DNA of 64,000 nt from 34-65-8 sp963529855 (GCA_963529855.1 CAURZK010000006.1:1-64000), one strand, 5' to 3'; shown: positions 40,916 through 48,823, numbered from the stretch's first letter. Program-made: numbers and translations. The notes: a model not told the origin generated them from the letters alone.

Positions 40916-41809
40916 TTAAAGTTCGCCCGGTACTGTCAGCCCCGCATTGCGGTGCGCTGCGACCAGCGTGTTGCGCAGCAGCACGGCGATTGTCATCGGC
41001 CCGACCCCGCCGGGCACCGGCGTGATGGCACCCGCGACCGTGCTTGCACTGGCGAAATCGACATCGCCGACCAGCCGACCCTTCGCCTCGCCATCGGCCG
41101 GCGGCAGACGATTGATCCCGACGTCGATCACGGTCGCACCCGGTTTGATCCAGTCGCCGGTGACCATCTCCGCCCGGCCGACCGCGGCGACCACGATATC
41201 CGCCCGGCGCACGACCTCGGCAAGATTGCGCGTACGGCTGTGTGCGATCGTGACGGTCGCATTCGCGCCCAGCAGCAGTTGCGCCATCGGCTTGCCGACG
41301 ATGTTGGATCGGCCGATGACCACTGCTTCCATCCCCGACAGGTCGCCGTGGAGGTCTTGCAGCAGCATCAGGCAGCCAAGCGGCGTGCACGGCACGAAAC
41401 CGGCCTGGCCCACGGCCAGCCGTCCGGCATTGGCGACATGGAAGCCATCGACGTCCTTGTCGGGCGAAATAGCCGCAATAACCGCCTGCTCGTCGAGGTG
41501 CGCAGGCAGGGGAAGCTGGACGAGGATACCATCGACAGCCGGATCGGCATTGAGCCGTTCGACCAGCGCCAGCAAGTCAGCGGCCGGGGTATCGGCGGGC
41601 AGCCGGTGCTCGAAGCTGGCCATGCCTGCCGCCACGGTCGCCTTGTGCTTGGCGCCGACATAGACCTGGCTCGCCGCGTCTTCGCCGACCAGGACGACTG
41701 CGAGCCCGGCCTTGCGACCGGCGCCGGCCTCGAATGCGGCAGCATGGCCGGCAACGCGCTCGCGCAGGCGCGCGGCGAATGCCTTTCCGTCGATCAGGGT
41801 CGCGGCCAT
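40916..41809 (-). CDS. folD: Methylenetetrahydrofolate dehydrogenase / cyclohydrolase
   Basis: A protein of 297 residues interconverting methylene- and formyl-tetrahydrofolate with NADP. The catalytic lysine is in YVGAKHKATVAAG, VDGILVQLPLPAHLD and DKDVDGFHVANAGRLA are the folate-site blocks, and GRSNIVGKPMAQLLL starts the nucleotide site; the closing PVPGGVGPMTIAVLL is conserved. The ATG overlaps the YggT stop (TGATG). Confidence 0.96.
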   Translation of the reverse strand: MAATLIDGKAFAARLRERVAGHAAAFEAGAGRKAGLAVVLVGEDAASQVYVGAKHKATVAAGMASFEHRLPADTPAADLLALVERLNADPAVDGILVQLPLPAHLDEQAVIAAISPDKDVDGFHVANAGRLAVGQAGFVPCTPLGCLMLLQDLHGDLSGMEAVVIGRSNIVGKPMAQLLLGANATVTIAHSRTRNLAEVVRRADIVVAAVGRAEMVTGDWIKPGATVIDVGINRLPPADGEAKGRLVGDVDFASASTVAGAITPVPGGVGPMTIAVLLRNTLVAAHRNAGLTVPGEL

Positions 41810-42093
41810 CACGCGCCGTATGCGACGGAGTAGAGGACCCGGATGATGATCTGCAGCACGATGATCAGGACCAGCGGCGAGAAATCGATCGCCCCGGTGC
41901 TGGGCAGGATGCGCCGGATCGGGGCCAGGATCGGCTCCATCAGCGCATTGATCGAACGGTAGACCTGTTGGAGGAAGTCGTTGCTGGGGCTGACGACATT
42001 GAATGCGAACAGCAGTCCGATAATGAACTGGATGATCACCAGCATGACGATCACCTGGGTGATCATGGCAAGGATATCGATCAGCACGACCAC
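41809..42093 (-). CDS. YggT family membrane protein
   Basis: A protein of 94 residues with two hydrophobic segments (ITQVIVMLVIIQFIIGLLFA and LVLIIVLQIIIRVL) and the family motif RSINALMEPILAPIRRILPS-TGAIDFSP between them. YggT proteins are linked to cell-division or osmotic functions but are poorly defined. The start is probably the GTG at 42093. It is cotranscribed with folD. Confidence 0.87.
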   Translation of the reverse strand: MVVLIDILAMITQVIVMLVIIQFIIGLLFAFNVVSPSNDFLQQVYRSINALMEPILAPIRRILPSTGAIDFSPLVLIIVLQIIIRVLYSVAYGA

Positions 42094-42163
42094 GAGGCGG
42101 CCCTTTCGCTTTTGCTTGGTTTGGCCCCGGTCTTAGCCGAGACGCAGAGGGTGTATCAATGGC

Positions 42164-43075
42164 CTAAGACGCTGCGGCCCCCGTGCGGATCAGCGTGCCC
42201 GCGCCGCGCGCGGTGAAGAATTCGAGCAGCATCGCATGCGGCACCCGCCCGTCGAGCACGACCGCCGCCTCGCAGCCCGCCTCGACAGCGTGGATACAGG
42301 TTTCCAGCTTGGGGATCATGCCCCCGCTGATCGTGCCGTCGGCCTTGAGCCGTTCGATGTCGGCTGGCGTCAGGTCGCTGAGCAGGGTGCCGCTCTTGTC
42401 CAGCACCCCGGCGACGTCGGTCAGCAGGAACAACCGCGCCGCGCCCAGCGCCGCCGCGATCGCGCCCGCCATGGTATCGGCGTTGATGTTGTAGGTTGCA
42501 CCGTCCTCGCCCGCACCGATCGGGGCGATCACCGGGATCATTCCGGCCGCGACCGCCGTGTCGATCAGCGTGGTATCGACCCGGGCCGGTTCGCCAACGA
42601 AGCCGAGGTCGATCGCCTGCTCGATATTGCTGTCGGGATCGCGCGTGGTGCGGGCGACCTTGGTTGCCGTCACCAGCCCGCCGTCCTTGCCCGAAACGCC
42701 GATCGCCCGGCCGCCGGCCTGCGCGATCCAGCCGACCAGTTCCTTGTTGATGGCGCCCGACAGGACCATTTCGGCGACTTGCGCCGTTTCCTTGTCGGTG
42801 ACGCGCAGCCCGTCGACGAAGGTGCTTTCGACGCCCAGCTTCTTGAGCATTGCCCCGATCTGCGGTCCGCCGCCGTGGACCACGACGGGGTTGATGCCGA
42901 CCGCGCGCAGCAGGACGACGTCCTCCGCAAAATCGCGTGCCGCCTCGGGATCGCCCATGGCGTGACCGCCGTATTTCACCACGAAGGTGCGCCCGGCGTA
43001 ACGCTGGAAATAGGGCAAGGCTTCGATCAGCACCTCGGCTTTCGCTAGCATCGCCGTGTCGTCGCGGTTCGTCAT
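42164..43075 (-). CDS. argB: Acetylglutamate kinase
   Basis: A protein of 303 residues phosphorylating N-acetylglutamate in arginine synthesis. FVVKYGGHAMGD holds the ATP lysine, VVVHGGGPQIGAML the acetylglutamate site, and ISGGMIPKLETCIHAVEAG the second lysine. The N-terminal helix LAKAEVLIEALPYFQRYAG is that of the arginine-inhibited hexameric form, so feedback inhibition is likely. It lies 70 bases before the YggT-folD pair on the same strand. Confidence 0.96.
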   Translation of the reverse strand: MTNRDDTAMLAKAEVLIEALPYFQRYAGRTFVVKYGGHAMGDPEAARDFAEDVVLLRAVGINPVVVHGGGPQIGAMLKKLGVESTFVDGLRVTDKETAQVAEMVLSGAINKELVGWIAQAGGRAIGVSGKDGGLVTATKVARTTRDPDSNIEQAIDLGFVGEPARVDTTLIDTAVAAGMIPVIAPIGAGEDGATYNINADTMAGAIAAALGAARLFLLTDVAGVLDKSGTLLSDLTPADIERLKADGTISGGMIPKLETCIHAVEAGCEAAVVLDGRVPHAMLLEFFTARGAGTLIRTGAAAS

Positions 43076-43174
43076 CGCCCGTTCCCGTTCGTTCCGGTGC
43101 GCCCCTAACGGTTGGGGAGCGGGGAGGGAAGCGCAATTGCCCCGGGCGGGGCCTTGCGGCTAGGCGGGGGTTCG

Positions 43175-43690
43175 ATGGTTCGCACACCCCGCTTCGATGC
43201 CGCCTGGAACGCCCGCCGCCACCGCGCCGCCTGGTGGCGCACCTGGCGTTTGTGGTTGGGGCTGGCGGTCGTCTTGGCACTTGCCGTGCTGCTCGTGCGC
43301 TGGCCGGGCGGGGGCAGCGAGTGGCAGGCGATCGACACACCGTTCGGTATCTGCGGGGAAGGGCGCGGAGCGAATTGCGTGGTCGACGGCGACACGATCA
43401 TGCTCGGCGACCGGCGCGTGCGGCTGACCGGGTACGATGCGCCCGAGTTGGCGGGAGAGTGCGAGGCGGAACGGCGGCTGGCATTGCTCGCCCGCGATGC
43501 GCTGGCCGACTGGCTGAGCCGCGGGGTCTTCACCCTCGATGGCGGTGCCGATCCGCCGCGCGACCCGTATGGCCGCGAACTGCGCGCGGCCCGGCGCGAC
43601 GATGCGGCGGGGCAGCAGTGGCTCGCCGCGACCATGATCGAGCAGGGCCTCGGCCGCCGCGACGGCGCGCGCGACTGGTGCAGCGTCTGA
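43175..43690 (+). CDS. Membrane-anchored staphylococcal-nuclease-like protein
   Basis: A protein of 171 residues. A single span lies near residues 24-41 (WLGLAVVLALAVLLVRW). The SNase domain follows with VVDGDTIMLGDRRVRLTGYDAPEL and later DPYGRELRAARRD, giving the conserved Asp, Arg and Glu-type positions, though the usual central E-R pair is altered. The active site should face the periplasm. The ATG at 43175 is chosen over a TTG at 43112. Confidence 0.82.
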   Translation: MVRTPRFDAAWNARRHRAAWWRTWRLWLGLAVVLALAVLLVRWPGGGSEWQAIDTPFGICGEGRGANCVVDGDTIMLGDRRVRLTGYDAPELAGECEAERRLALLARDALADWLSRGVFTLDGGADPPRDPYGRELRAARRDDAAGQQWLAATMIEQGLGRRDGARDWCSV

Positions 43691-43730
43691 GGGCTTGCCG
43701 CCGGCGCCCGTGCAGCGCATCGAGCGCGTC

Positions 43731-44078
43731 ATGACAACGCTCATCCTGCTCACCCTGTCCAACATCTTCATGACCGCCGCCTGGTACTGGCACCTGCAGG
43801 GCGGGCCGGAGGCAGCGGCATCGCGGCCGCTGGGGTGGGTGATCCTGATCTCGTGGCTGCTCGCCGGGGTCGAATACACGCTGGCGGTGCCGGCCAACCG
43901 GATCGGCTACCTTTCGGGCTGGAGCGCGGGCCAGCTCAAGATCGCGCAGGAGGCGATCGCGCTCACCGTGTTCGGCGCCTTCATGGTGCTGGTCCTGGGC
44001 GAGGCGCTGACCTGGCGCCACGCCGCCGCATTCGCCTGCATCATGGCCGCCTGCGCTTTCCTGTTCACGGGCAAATGA
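43731..44078 (+). CDS. DMT-like small membrane protein, DUF486
   Basis: A protein of 115 residues with four hydrophobic segments. LLTLSNIFMTAAWYWHL, SWLLAGVEYTLAVPANRIGY, and QLKIAQEAIALTVFGAFMVLVLGE match DUF486, a half-size relative of the drug/metabolite transporter family that may work as a dimer. The substrate is unknown. It follows the nuclease gene by 40 bases. Confidence 0.9.
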   Translation: MTTLILLTLSNIFMTAAWYWHLQGGPEAAASRPLGWVILISWLLAGVEYTLAVPANRIGYLSGWSAGQLKIAQEAIALTVFGAFMVLVLGEALTWRHAAAFACIMAACAFLFTGK

Positions 44079-44102
44079 GGGGCATTGCGGCCCCCATCGG
44101 GA

Positions 44103-44399
44103 TCAGTCGAACAGTTCCTCGAAGAAGCTCTTGCGGCGCTTGTGCGGCTTGCCATAGCCGTGGCCGTAGCCCGAATGCGCCTGCCCGCCGTGCTGGGCAT
44201 AGCTGGGTGCCGGCCGTTGCGGCGGGGAGGCGGACTGCGGCACGCTGCGCTCGATGATCTTGTCGAGTTCGCCCCGGTCGAGCCATACCCCGCGGCACTG
44301 CGGGCAATAGTCGATCTCGATCCCCTGGCGGTCGCTCATGGCCAGCGGAACGCGGCACACGGGGCAGTTCATCGCGGCGACTTCGGCTTCGGTACGCAT
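44103..44399 (-). CDS. TFIIB-type zinc-finger protein
   Basis: A protein of 98 residues. The zinc ribbon is MNCPVCRVPLAMSDRQGIEI followed by DYCPQCRGVWLDRGELDKII, the zf-TFIIB signature. A proline- and glycine-histidine-rich linker (YAQHGGQAHSGYGHGYG) leads to a basic end, KRRKSFFEELFD. AGAGGA lies nine bases before the ATG at 44399. The role is unknown; proteins of this class are common in Proteobacteria. Confidence 0.88.
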   Translation of the reverse strand: MRTEAEVAAMNCPVCRVPLAMSDRQGIEIDYCPQCRGVWLDRGELDKIIERSVPQSASPPQRPAPSYAQHGGQAHSGYGHGYGKPHKRRKSFFEELFD

Positions 44400-44501
44400 C
44401 GTCGGCAGGTCCTCTCTCTCGGTTTTGCCCAGATGGGGCAGGGCGGGCCGGCCCGCAAGGTTGCGGTTGCACGCGGCGGCCCCCGATGGCAGCGATGGCG
44501 C

Positions 44502-45137
44502 ATGAACCGCACACTCATCGCCGCCGCGCTCGCGCTGCCGCTTGCCGCCTGCGCCACAACCACGCCTGCGCCCGTTACCCCGCAGGAGCAGTTCTGGGCC
44601 GCGCTTTCCAGCCACTGCGGCAAGGCCTATGCCGGGCGCATGGTCAGCAGCGAGGCCGCCGATGCCCAGATGCGCGGCGCCGCGATGGCGATGCACGTGC
44701 GCACCTGCGCCGACGAGCGGATCGAGGTCCCTTTCCACATCCAGCGCGCCGATGGCACGTGGGACCGAAGCCGGACCTGGGTCTTCACGCGAACCGGCAC
44801 TGGCACCGACGCCGGCCTGCGCCTCAAGCACGACCACCGGCACGAGGACGGCGGCCCGGATGCCACCACCATGTACGGCGGCGACACCGCGGCGCCCGGC
44901 ACCGCCCGCGCGCAGGAGTTCCCCGTCGATGCCGAGAGCATCGCGCTGTTCCGGCGCGAGGGGCTGACCGCCTCGCTCACCAATGTGTGGCGGGTGGAGG
45001 TCGACCCGGCGGGCACCCCCGATGCGGCCTTTGCCTATCGCCTGATGCGGGATGCGCCCAATGCGCGCAACTTCCACGTCCGGTTCAACCTGACGCGCCC
45101 GATCGCGCCGCCACCCGCGCCGTGGGGGCACGAGTGA
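44502..45137 (+). CDS. Hypothetical lipoprotein
   Basis: A protein of 211 residues with a lipobox LPLAACATT. The mature part has two cysteines (SSHCGKAYAG and VRTCADERIEV), DGTWDRSRTWVFTRTG, KHDHRHEDGGPDATTMYGG and FRREGLTASLTNVWRVEVDP, resembling a small sphingomonad and flavobacterial family of secreted proteins of unknown function. It is divergent from the zinc-finger gene, with about 100 bases between the starts. Confidence 0.78.
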   Translation: MNRTLIAAALALPLAACATTTPAPVTPQEQFWAALSSHCGKAYAGRMVSSEAADAQMRGAAMAMHVRTCADERIEVPFHIQRADGTWDRSRTWVFTRTGTGTDAGLRLKHDHRHEDGGPDATTMYGGDTAAPGTARAQEFPVDAESIALFRREGLTASLTNVWRVEVDPAGTPDAAFAYRLMRDAPNARNFHVRFNLTRPIAPPPAPWGHE

Positions 45138-45210
45138 GGCGAGCGGGCTAGTCCCCGCCGCCCCCGCCGCCATCTCCGCCGCCGCCATTTCCGCCGCCGC
45201 CATCCGGGCC

Positions 45211-45438
45211 CTAGCCGCCACTCGCGCCGCTATCGTCTGGCGCGCCGTCGCTGTCCTTGCGCGCGCTGCTCCCGGCATCGGCGCCGAGGTAGCCGCCGCC
45301 CCCGTCGCTGTTTGTGCGCGCGCGCTGCCGCCGCCTGCCGCGCACGATGACGAAAGCGAGGGCGAGCAATGCCGCCCCGATCGCGATCCACAATGCCGTG
45401 TTTTCCAACCGCCCGTCTCCCTGCCAACCCGGCGCCAT
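45211..45438 (-). CDS. Small single-span membrane protein with a truncated glycine-rich tail
   Basis: A protein of 75 residues with one span (LWIAIGAALLALAFVIV) and a basic anchor GRRRQRARTN, then a Gly/Asp/Ser-rich end. After the TAG at 45211-45213 the same frame continues for 19 codons of almost only Gly and Asp to a second TAG at 45148-45150, so the present stop seems to have cut a longer glycine-rich tail. An ATG at 45519 would overlap the next gene; 45438 is preferred. No family is recognised. Confidence 0.55.
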   Translation of the reverse strand: MAPGWQGDGRLENTALWIAIGAALLALAFVIVRGRRRQRARTNSDGGGGYLGADAGSSARKDSDGAPDDSGASGG

Positions 45439-45476
45439 GATGGCGTGTTTCCCGGCGAAGTCCACGCCTGTGCCTG

Positions 45477-45971
45477 TCACGCTCCACCCGGATTGGAAAA
45501 GTGTGGCTTTCCCTCGCATTCCGGCATCGCGCGGGTGCTGCGGCGCAGCTGAGCGAGGTACTGGAGCAAGGCATTATCGTCGGTTTTTGCGATACTTAGC
45601 GGGTCGGCCCCGCGCCGCAGCTGGACCTGGATCAGCCCTGCGCGATAGCGGTATCCGGCATCGAGACCTGTGGACTTCGCCGAGGTGAGATCGACCGGTT
45701 CGTGCGCGATCCCCAGCGCTGCATCCCACGCCGCGGCAAAGCCCGCCGCGCCGGGCCGCTTGCGCAGGCGATAGGCGCTCTCGCGCCCCATCGCGACCTT
45801 GCGACACGCCGCCGCAACCGAGCGCGTGTGCGCGAGCCAGGCAATGAACTGCCCCTGCCGCACCGGCGTCCACCCGTCGGCACGCGGGGCAAGCGGCACG
45901 GGATGAAACGCCGGTATCCGGCGCGGCGCGCGGCGCGCGTGAGGCGAAGTGAGCGGGGGATAGAGCTTCAT
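45477..45971 (-). CDS. HTH protein sharing the GTA small-terminase repeat unit
   Basis: A protein of 164 residues. Residues 34-86 read W-TPVRQGQFIAWLAHTRSVA, then ACRKVAMGRESAYRLRKRPG and FAAAWDAAL, the same unit as the two repeats in the GTA small terminase (W, FL or FIAWLA, T, then Y-x-x-R and FA-x-x-W). The rest is less ordered, with YRYRAGLIQVQLRRGADP near the end. It may be a DNA-binding regulator or an orphan terminase-like protein. Its distance of 30 kb from the GTA cluster makes a partner role possible but unproven. Confidence 0.65.
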   Translation of the reverse strand: MKLYPPLTSPHARRAPRRIPAFHPVPLAPRADGWTPVRQGQFIAWLAHTRSVAAACRKVAMGRESAYRLRKRPGAAGFAAAWDAALGIAHEPVDLTSAKSTGLDAGYRYRAGLIQVQLRRGADPLSIAKTDDNALLQYLAQLRRSTRAMPECEGKPHFSNPGGA

Positions 45972-46024
45972 CGCGCAGGATGGAGCAGATTTGCCGCGTG
46001 TAGGAAATCGGTTTGGGAGAATAA

Positions 46025-46216
46025 CACCGCGCGATTCGGCTCAGCGAGGCCAATCTGGTGGTGCTGGTCGAAGCATCCCGCAAACCCGCACAGGCCCGTT
46101 TAAGCGCTGCTCTCCCCTCCGCGATCGCCGCGACGATGGCGGGCGTGGGCGAGTTGGACCTCAAGGAAGAAGTCCACACTGTGGTCTTCAGGAGACGGAA
46201 GGGGTGTGAGCGCTAG
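46025..46216 (+). pseudogene. Possible 3' remnant of a lost gene, or a 53-codon gene
   Basis: An open stretch of 63 codons with protein-like composition, including LSEANLVVLVEASRKPAQAR and GELDLKEEVHTVVFRRR, ends at a TAG at 46214-46216, with a stop just before its start at 46022-46024. There is no ATG at the beginning. A GTG at 46058 has GAGG eight bases upstream and could start a 53-residue protein. The hydrophobic-charged pattern looks like the end of a larger gene removed by insertion of the neighbouring cassette. No family is recognised. Confidence 0.3.
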
Positions 46217-46293
46217 GCATCTGCCTGCTAGGCTTACTATTGGAAATTCGCGGGATTTACCGGAGAGTGAGGGGTGCGCGATAACCTTGGCGC

Positions 46294-46425
46294 ATGGCAG
46301 ACCCGATCTCAATTTGGCGCGGACGCGCCCAGCGGCCGACGCGGCAGCGTGGTTGGCTAGCCGCTGCCATGGGACTGGGGCCGATTTTGGCGACGATTGG
46401 CAGTGCACTTGTGAGCAACGCGTAG
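46294..46425 (+). CDS. Possible 43-residue membrane peptide
   Basis: ATG at 46294 to TAG at 46423-46425. The N-terminal half is basic (MADPISIWRGRAQRPTRQRG) and the second half hydrophobic (WLAAAMGLGPILATIGSALV), like a small membrane or type I toxin peptide. There is no good ribosome binding site and the frame could be chance. Confidence 0.2.
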   Translation: MADPISIWRGRAQRPTRQRGWLAAAMGLGPILATIGSALVSNA

Positions 46426-46483
46426 GTGGGCCTTCACTGCCTAGGTCCGTTTCCTATTCAATATTCGTTCTCGCCGTTAGGCC

Positions 46484-46900
46484 TTAATCTTCGCTTAGTT
46501 CATTGATATTGAGGTAATAAGTTTGAACCTCATCATCGATCTCTAGTTTGGCAACGATTGAAGTTCCAATATCTAAGGGCACATTATCAATTGGGAGGGA
46601 GATGACAACTAAATCTTCCTCATCGTCCAAGTTGACACCTTCAGCCAGCGGCTTTGTAAATGGCCCTCGACGGATAACTTCGTCGCGCTCGGAATGGCTT
46701 ATTTCTAAGGAAAGTTTCAATGTTATGTTAGAATGCTCTTTACGAGCATAAAACATAGAAACGAAATACAGGCTTCGAAGACGCCTCTCCTTTGGGCTCA
46801 GTTCGATGTTCCGTGAGAGAACGCCGAAGAACATTGGTTGCCCCGTGTCTTCGACCCGGAAATCCTCACAGAAAATGGAACTACCGTGCAAATGAAGCAT
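46484..46900 (-). CDS. Third gene of the low-GC cassette, DUF6941-like protein of unknown function
   Basis: A protein of 138 residues: it starts MLHLHGSSIFCEDFRVEDTG and continues with FFGVLSRNIEL, a pattern like the DUF6941 family, then beta-rich segments (LVVISLPIDNVPLD, YYLNINELSED). It overlaps the antitoxin candidate by 20 bases, so the three cassette genes are co-translated. A 60-base sample here (46501-46560) has 22 G+C, far below the rest of the window. The family match is tentative. Confidence 0.6.
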   Translation of the reverse strand: MLHLHGSSIFCEDFRVEDTGQPMFFGVLSRNIELSPKERRLRSLYFVSMFYARKEHSNITLKLSLEISHSERDEVIRRGPFTKPLAEGVNLDDEEDLVVISLPIDNVPLDIGTSIVAKLEIDDEVQTYYLNINELSED

Positions 46901-47339
46901 TTGTAATCGCTTGCATTAATTCATCGCCCGTCACCATGAGAACTTCGCGCAACTTTACTAATTTATCGAATGACGGCTTCTCTTGCCCCGATTCCATGCG
47001 AGCAATCGCTGGCTGTGATGTTCCAATTGCTTCGGCGAGCTGGAGCTGGCTCAATCCTTGCGCCATGCGAAGATAAGCAGGCGTGGGGCGCCCGTCTTTT
47101 TCTAGCTTTTGCTTCGCTTTTCTAACTCGAATTTCTGTGAGGCTTTTGCGGCTACTGTCTCGGAAGTTTGCCCGGATGAAATCTTTGATGGGAACAAAGC
47201 CATCTGGAGCAGCATCGAACTCGAGCAGCGAAACTCTCCGCCGCATTCGAATGCCAGGCTCAAGTGACTTACGCGATGTTTCGCCACGCCAGGAAACTGA
47301 TCTATGAGGGTTAGAGGGACGCGAATTCGAGCGCATCAT
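46881..47339 (-). CDS. XRE-family antitoxin candidate
   Basis: A protein of 152 residues. The first 85 residues are basic and hydrophilic; residues 88-145 are an XRE helix-turn-helix with YLRMAQGLSQLQLAEAIGTS and QPAIARMESGQEKPS, ending in LVKLREVLMVTGDELMQAI. It follows and overlaps the RelE-like gene by 29 bases, the reverse-order arrangement of HigBA-type pairs. AAGGG lies five bases before the ATG at 47339; an internal ATG (47246-47248 region) could give a shorter protein. It probably binds the toxin and the palindrome upstream of the cassette. Confidence 0.7.
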   Translation of the reverse strand: MMRSNSRPSNPHRSVSWRGETSRKSLEPGIRMRRRVSLLEFDAAPDGFVPIKDFIRANFRDSSRKSLTEIRVRKAKQKLEKDGRPTPAYLRMAQGLSQLQLAEAIGTSQPAIARMESGQEKPSFDKLVKLREVLMVTGDELMQAITNASFAR

Positions 47340-47718
47340 AGCTACCCTTCAATCGTTCTGCCAAAATAGGATCTTCTTCGTAATTCTGACGGCGATGCAT
47401 GATCGCTAGTATTCCTATTTTTCTATTGCGATGATCAGCGGCGGTGATCACGCGCCAACTCGCAACTTCGATAAATTTGATCCGATATACGTTCCGCTTG
47501 GTTTTTTGAAGAAACCATACAGGGATTACGTTCTCGATCTGATCATCGCTGTAAGATGGGTCCGCGATACACGCGCACCAGCTATCGTCCCCTTCAAGAT
47601 CTTCAAAAAAGACCTGCAACTCATCGTAAGCTAATGGGTCAACCTGTTCTACGTGAATCAAATCGGCCGCCACTTCCTCGGCGACGACGAGTCTGTAGCG
47701 GCGCGATGTCTCAGTCAT
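47311..47718 (-). CDS. RelE/HigB-like toxin candidate
   Basis: A protein of 135 residues. Residues 77-117 (VYRIKFIEVASWRVITAADH, RKIGILAIMHRRQNYEEDP) have the RelE-like pattern of paired strands with basic residues, and the HRRQ-Y-E-D end seen in many HigB/RelE toxins. The first 70 residues are unusually long and acidic (DELQVFFEDLEGDDSW). The ATG at 47718 overlaps the -10 of the putative promoter, so translation may begin further in, for example at the TTG before IHVEQVDP. It lies 35 bases after nrdB. Confidence 0.6.
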   Translation of the reverse strand: MTETSRRYRLVVAEEVAADLIHVEQVDPLAYDELQVFFEDLEGDDSWCACIADPSYSDDQIENVIPVWFLQKTKRNVYRIKFIEVASWRVITAADHRNRKIGILAIMHRRQNYEEDPILAERLKGSYDALEFASL

Positions 47719-47743
47719 ATACCGAATGCGGTATGGGAATCAA
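47716..47743 (-). promoter_or_regulatory. Putative promoter and operator of the toxin-antitoxin cassette
   Basis: On the minus strand TTGATT (47743-47738) and TATATG (47721-47716) are separated by 16 bases. The perfect palindrome ATACCG-AATG-CGGTAT (47719-47734) fills the spacer and touches the -10, a classic place for autorepression by an antitoxin. It lies in the gap after nrdB, in the low-GC zone. Confidence 0.5.
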
Positions 47744-47752
47744 GAGTTGATT

Positions 47753-48823
47753 TCACTCCGCCGCCACGCTCCCGCTCGTCGCATCTCCGAACATGTCCGG
47801 CTCGCCGGCGTCGTCGGTGCTTTCGTTCGCGGCGGCGCCGACTTTGGCTTTCTGGCGGTTGTCGAAGCTGGACCACACCGTGTTCCAGTCGCCGCGGGTC
47901 GCGGCCTTCGAGTATTCCGTCGCGCGGGTTTCGAAGAAGTTGGCGTGTTCCACCCCGTTCAGCAGCGGGGCGAGCCACGGCAGCGGGTGATCTTCGACCA
48001 TGTAGATGCTGGGCAGGCCAAGCTGGCCCAGGCGCCAGTCGGCGATGTAGCGGATATAGCGCTTGATCTCCTTGGCGGTCATGCCGGGCACCGGGCCCTG
48101 CTCGAACGCGAGGTCGATGAAGGCGTCTTCCAGCCGCACCGTCTTCTGGCACATGTCCATGATGTCTTCCTTGACCGACTTGGTCAGGCAATCGCGCTCG
48201 CGCACGAATTCGTGGAACAGGCGCGTGATCCCTTCGCAGTGCAGCGATTCGTCGCGCACCGACCAGCTCACGATCTGGCCCATGCCCTTCATCTTGTTGA
48301 AGCGCGGGAAGTTCATCAGCATGGCGAAGCTGGCGAACAGCTGCAGCCCTTCGGTAAAGCCGCCGAACATCGCCAGCGTGCGGGCAATATCCTCGTCATT
48401 GTCGACGCCGAACTGCTGCAGGTAATCGTGCTTGGCCTTCATCTCTTCGTATTCGAGGAACATGCCGTATTCGCTTTCGGGCATGCCGATGGTGTCGAGC
48501 AGGTGCGAATAGGCCGCGATGTGGACCGTTTCCATGTTGGAGAACGCGGCCAGCATCATCTTGATCTCGGTCGGCTTGAACACGCGGCCGTACTTGTCGT
48601 GGTAACAATCCTGCACCTCGACATCGGCCTGGGTGAAGAAGCGGAAGATCTGCGTGAGCAGGTTCTTCTCGTGCTCCGACAGCTTCTGCGCCCAGTCGCG
48701 GCAGTCTTCGCCCAGCGGAACTTCCTCCGGCATCCAGTGGATCTGCTGCTGCCGCTTCCAGAACTCGTACGCCCACGGGTATTCGAAGGGCTTGTAGGTC
48801 TTGCGGGCTTCGAGCAACGACAT
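47753..48823 (-). CDS. nrdB: Ribonucleotide reductase class Ia, small (radical) subunit
   Basis: A protein of 356 residues. The diiron and tyrosyl-radical site is visible in FSNMETVHIAAYSHLL (Glu, His and the radical Tyr), with further ligands in DESLHCEGITRLFHEFV (Glu and His). GGAGAG lies seven bases before the ATG at 48823. It supplies the radical to NrdA for deoxyribonucleotide synthesis. A small plus-strand gene and a 358-base gap separate it from nrdA, so they may be transcribed separately. Confidence 0.95.
   Translation of the reverse strand: MSLLEARKTYKPFEYPWAYEFWKRQQQIHWMPEEVPLGEDCRDWAQKLSEHEKNLLTQIFRFFTQADVEVQDCYHDKYGRVFKPTEIKMMLAAFSNMETVHIAAYSHLLDTIGMPESEYGMFLEYEEMKAKHDYLQQFGVDNDEDIARTLAMFGGFTEGLQLFASFAMLMNFPRFNKMKGMGQIVSWSVRDESLHCEGITRLFHEFVRERDCLTKSVKEDIMDMCQKTVRLEDAFIDLAFEQGPVPGMTAKEIKRYIRYIADWRLGQLGLPSIYMVEDHPLPWLAPLLNGVEHANFFETRATEYSKAATRGDWNTVWSSFDNRQKAKVGAAANESTDDAGEPDMFGDATSGSVAAE

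Larger units (their letters stand above)
45972..46483. other. 512-base gap holding a gene remnant and a possible micro-ORF
   Basis: Between the HTH gene and the low-GC cassette there is no full-length gene. The left half holds a frame without a convincing start (46025-46216) and the right half a 43-codon frame (46294-46425), each listed separately. GC falls sharply only after about 46430, near the end of the cassette. Confidence 0.6.
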
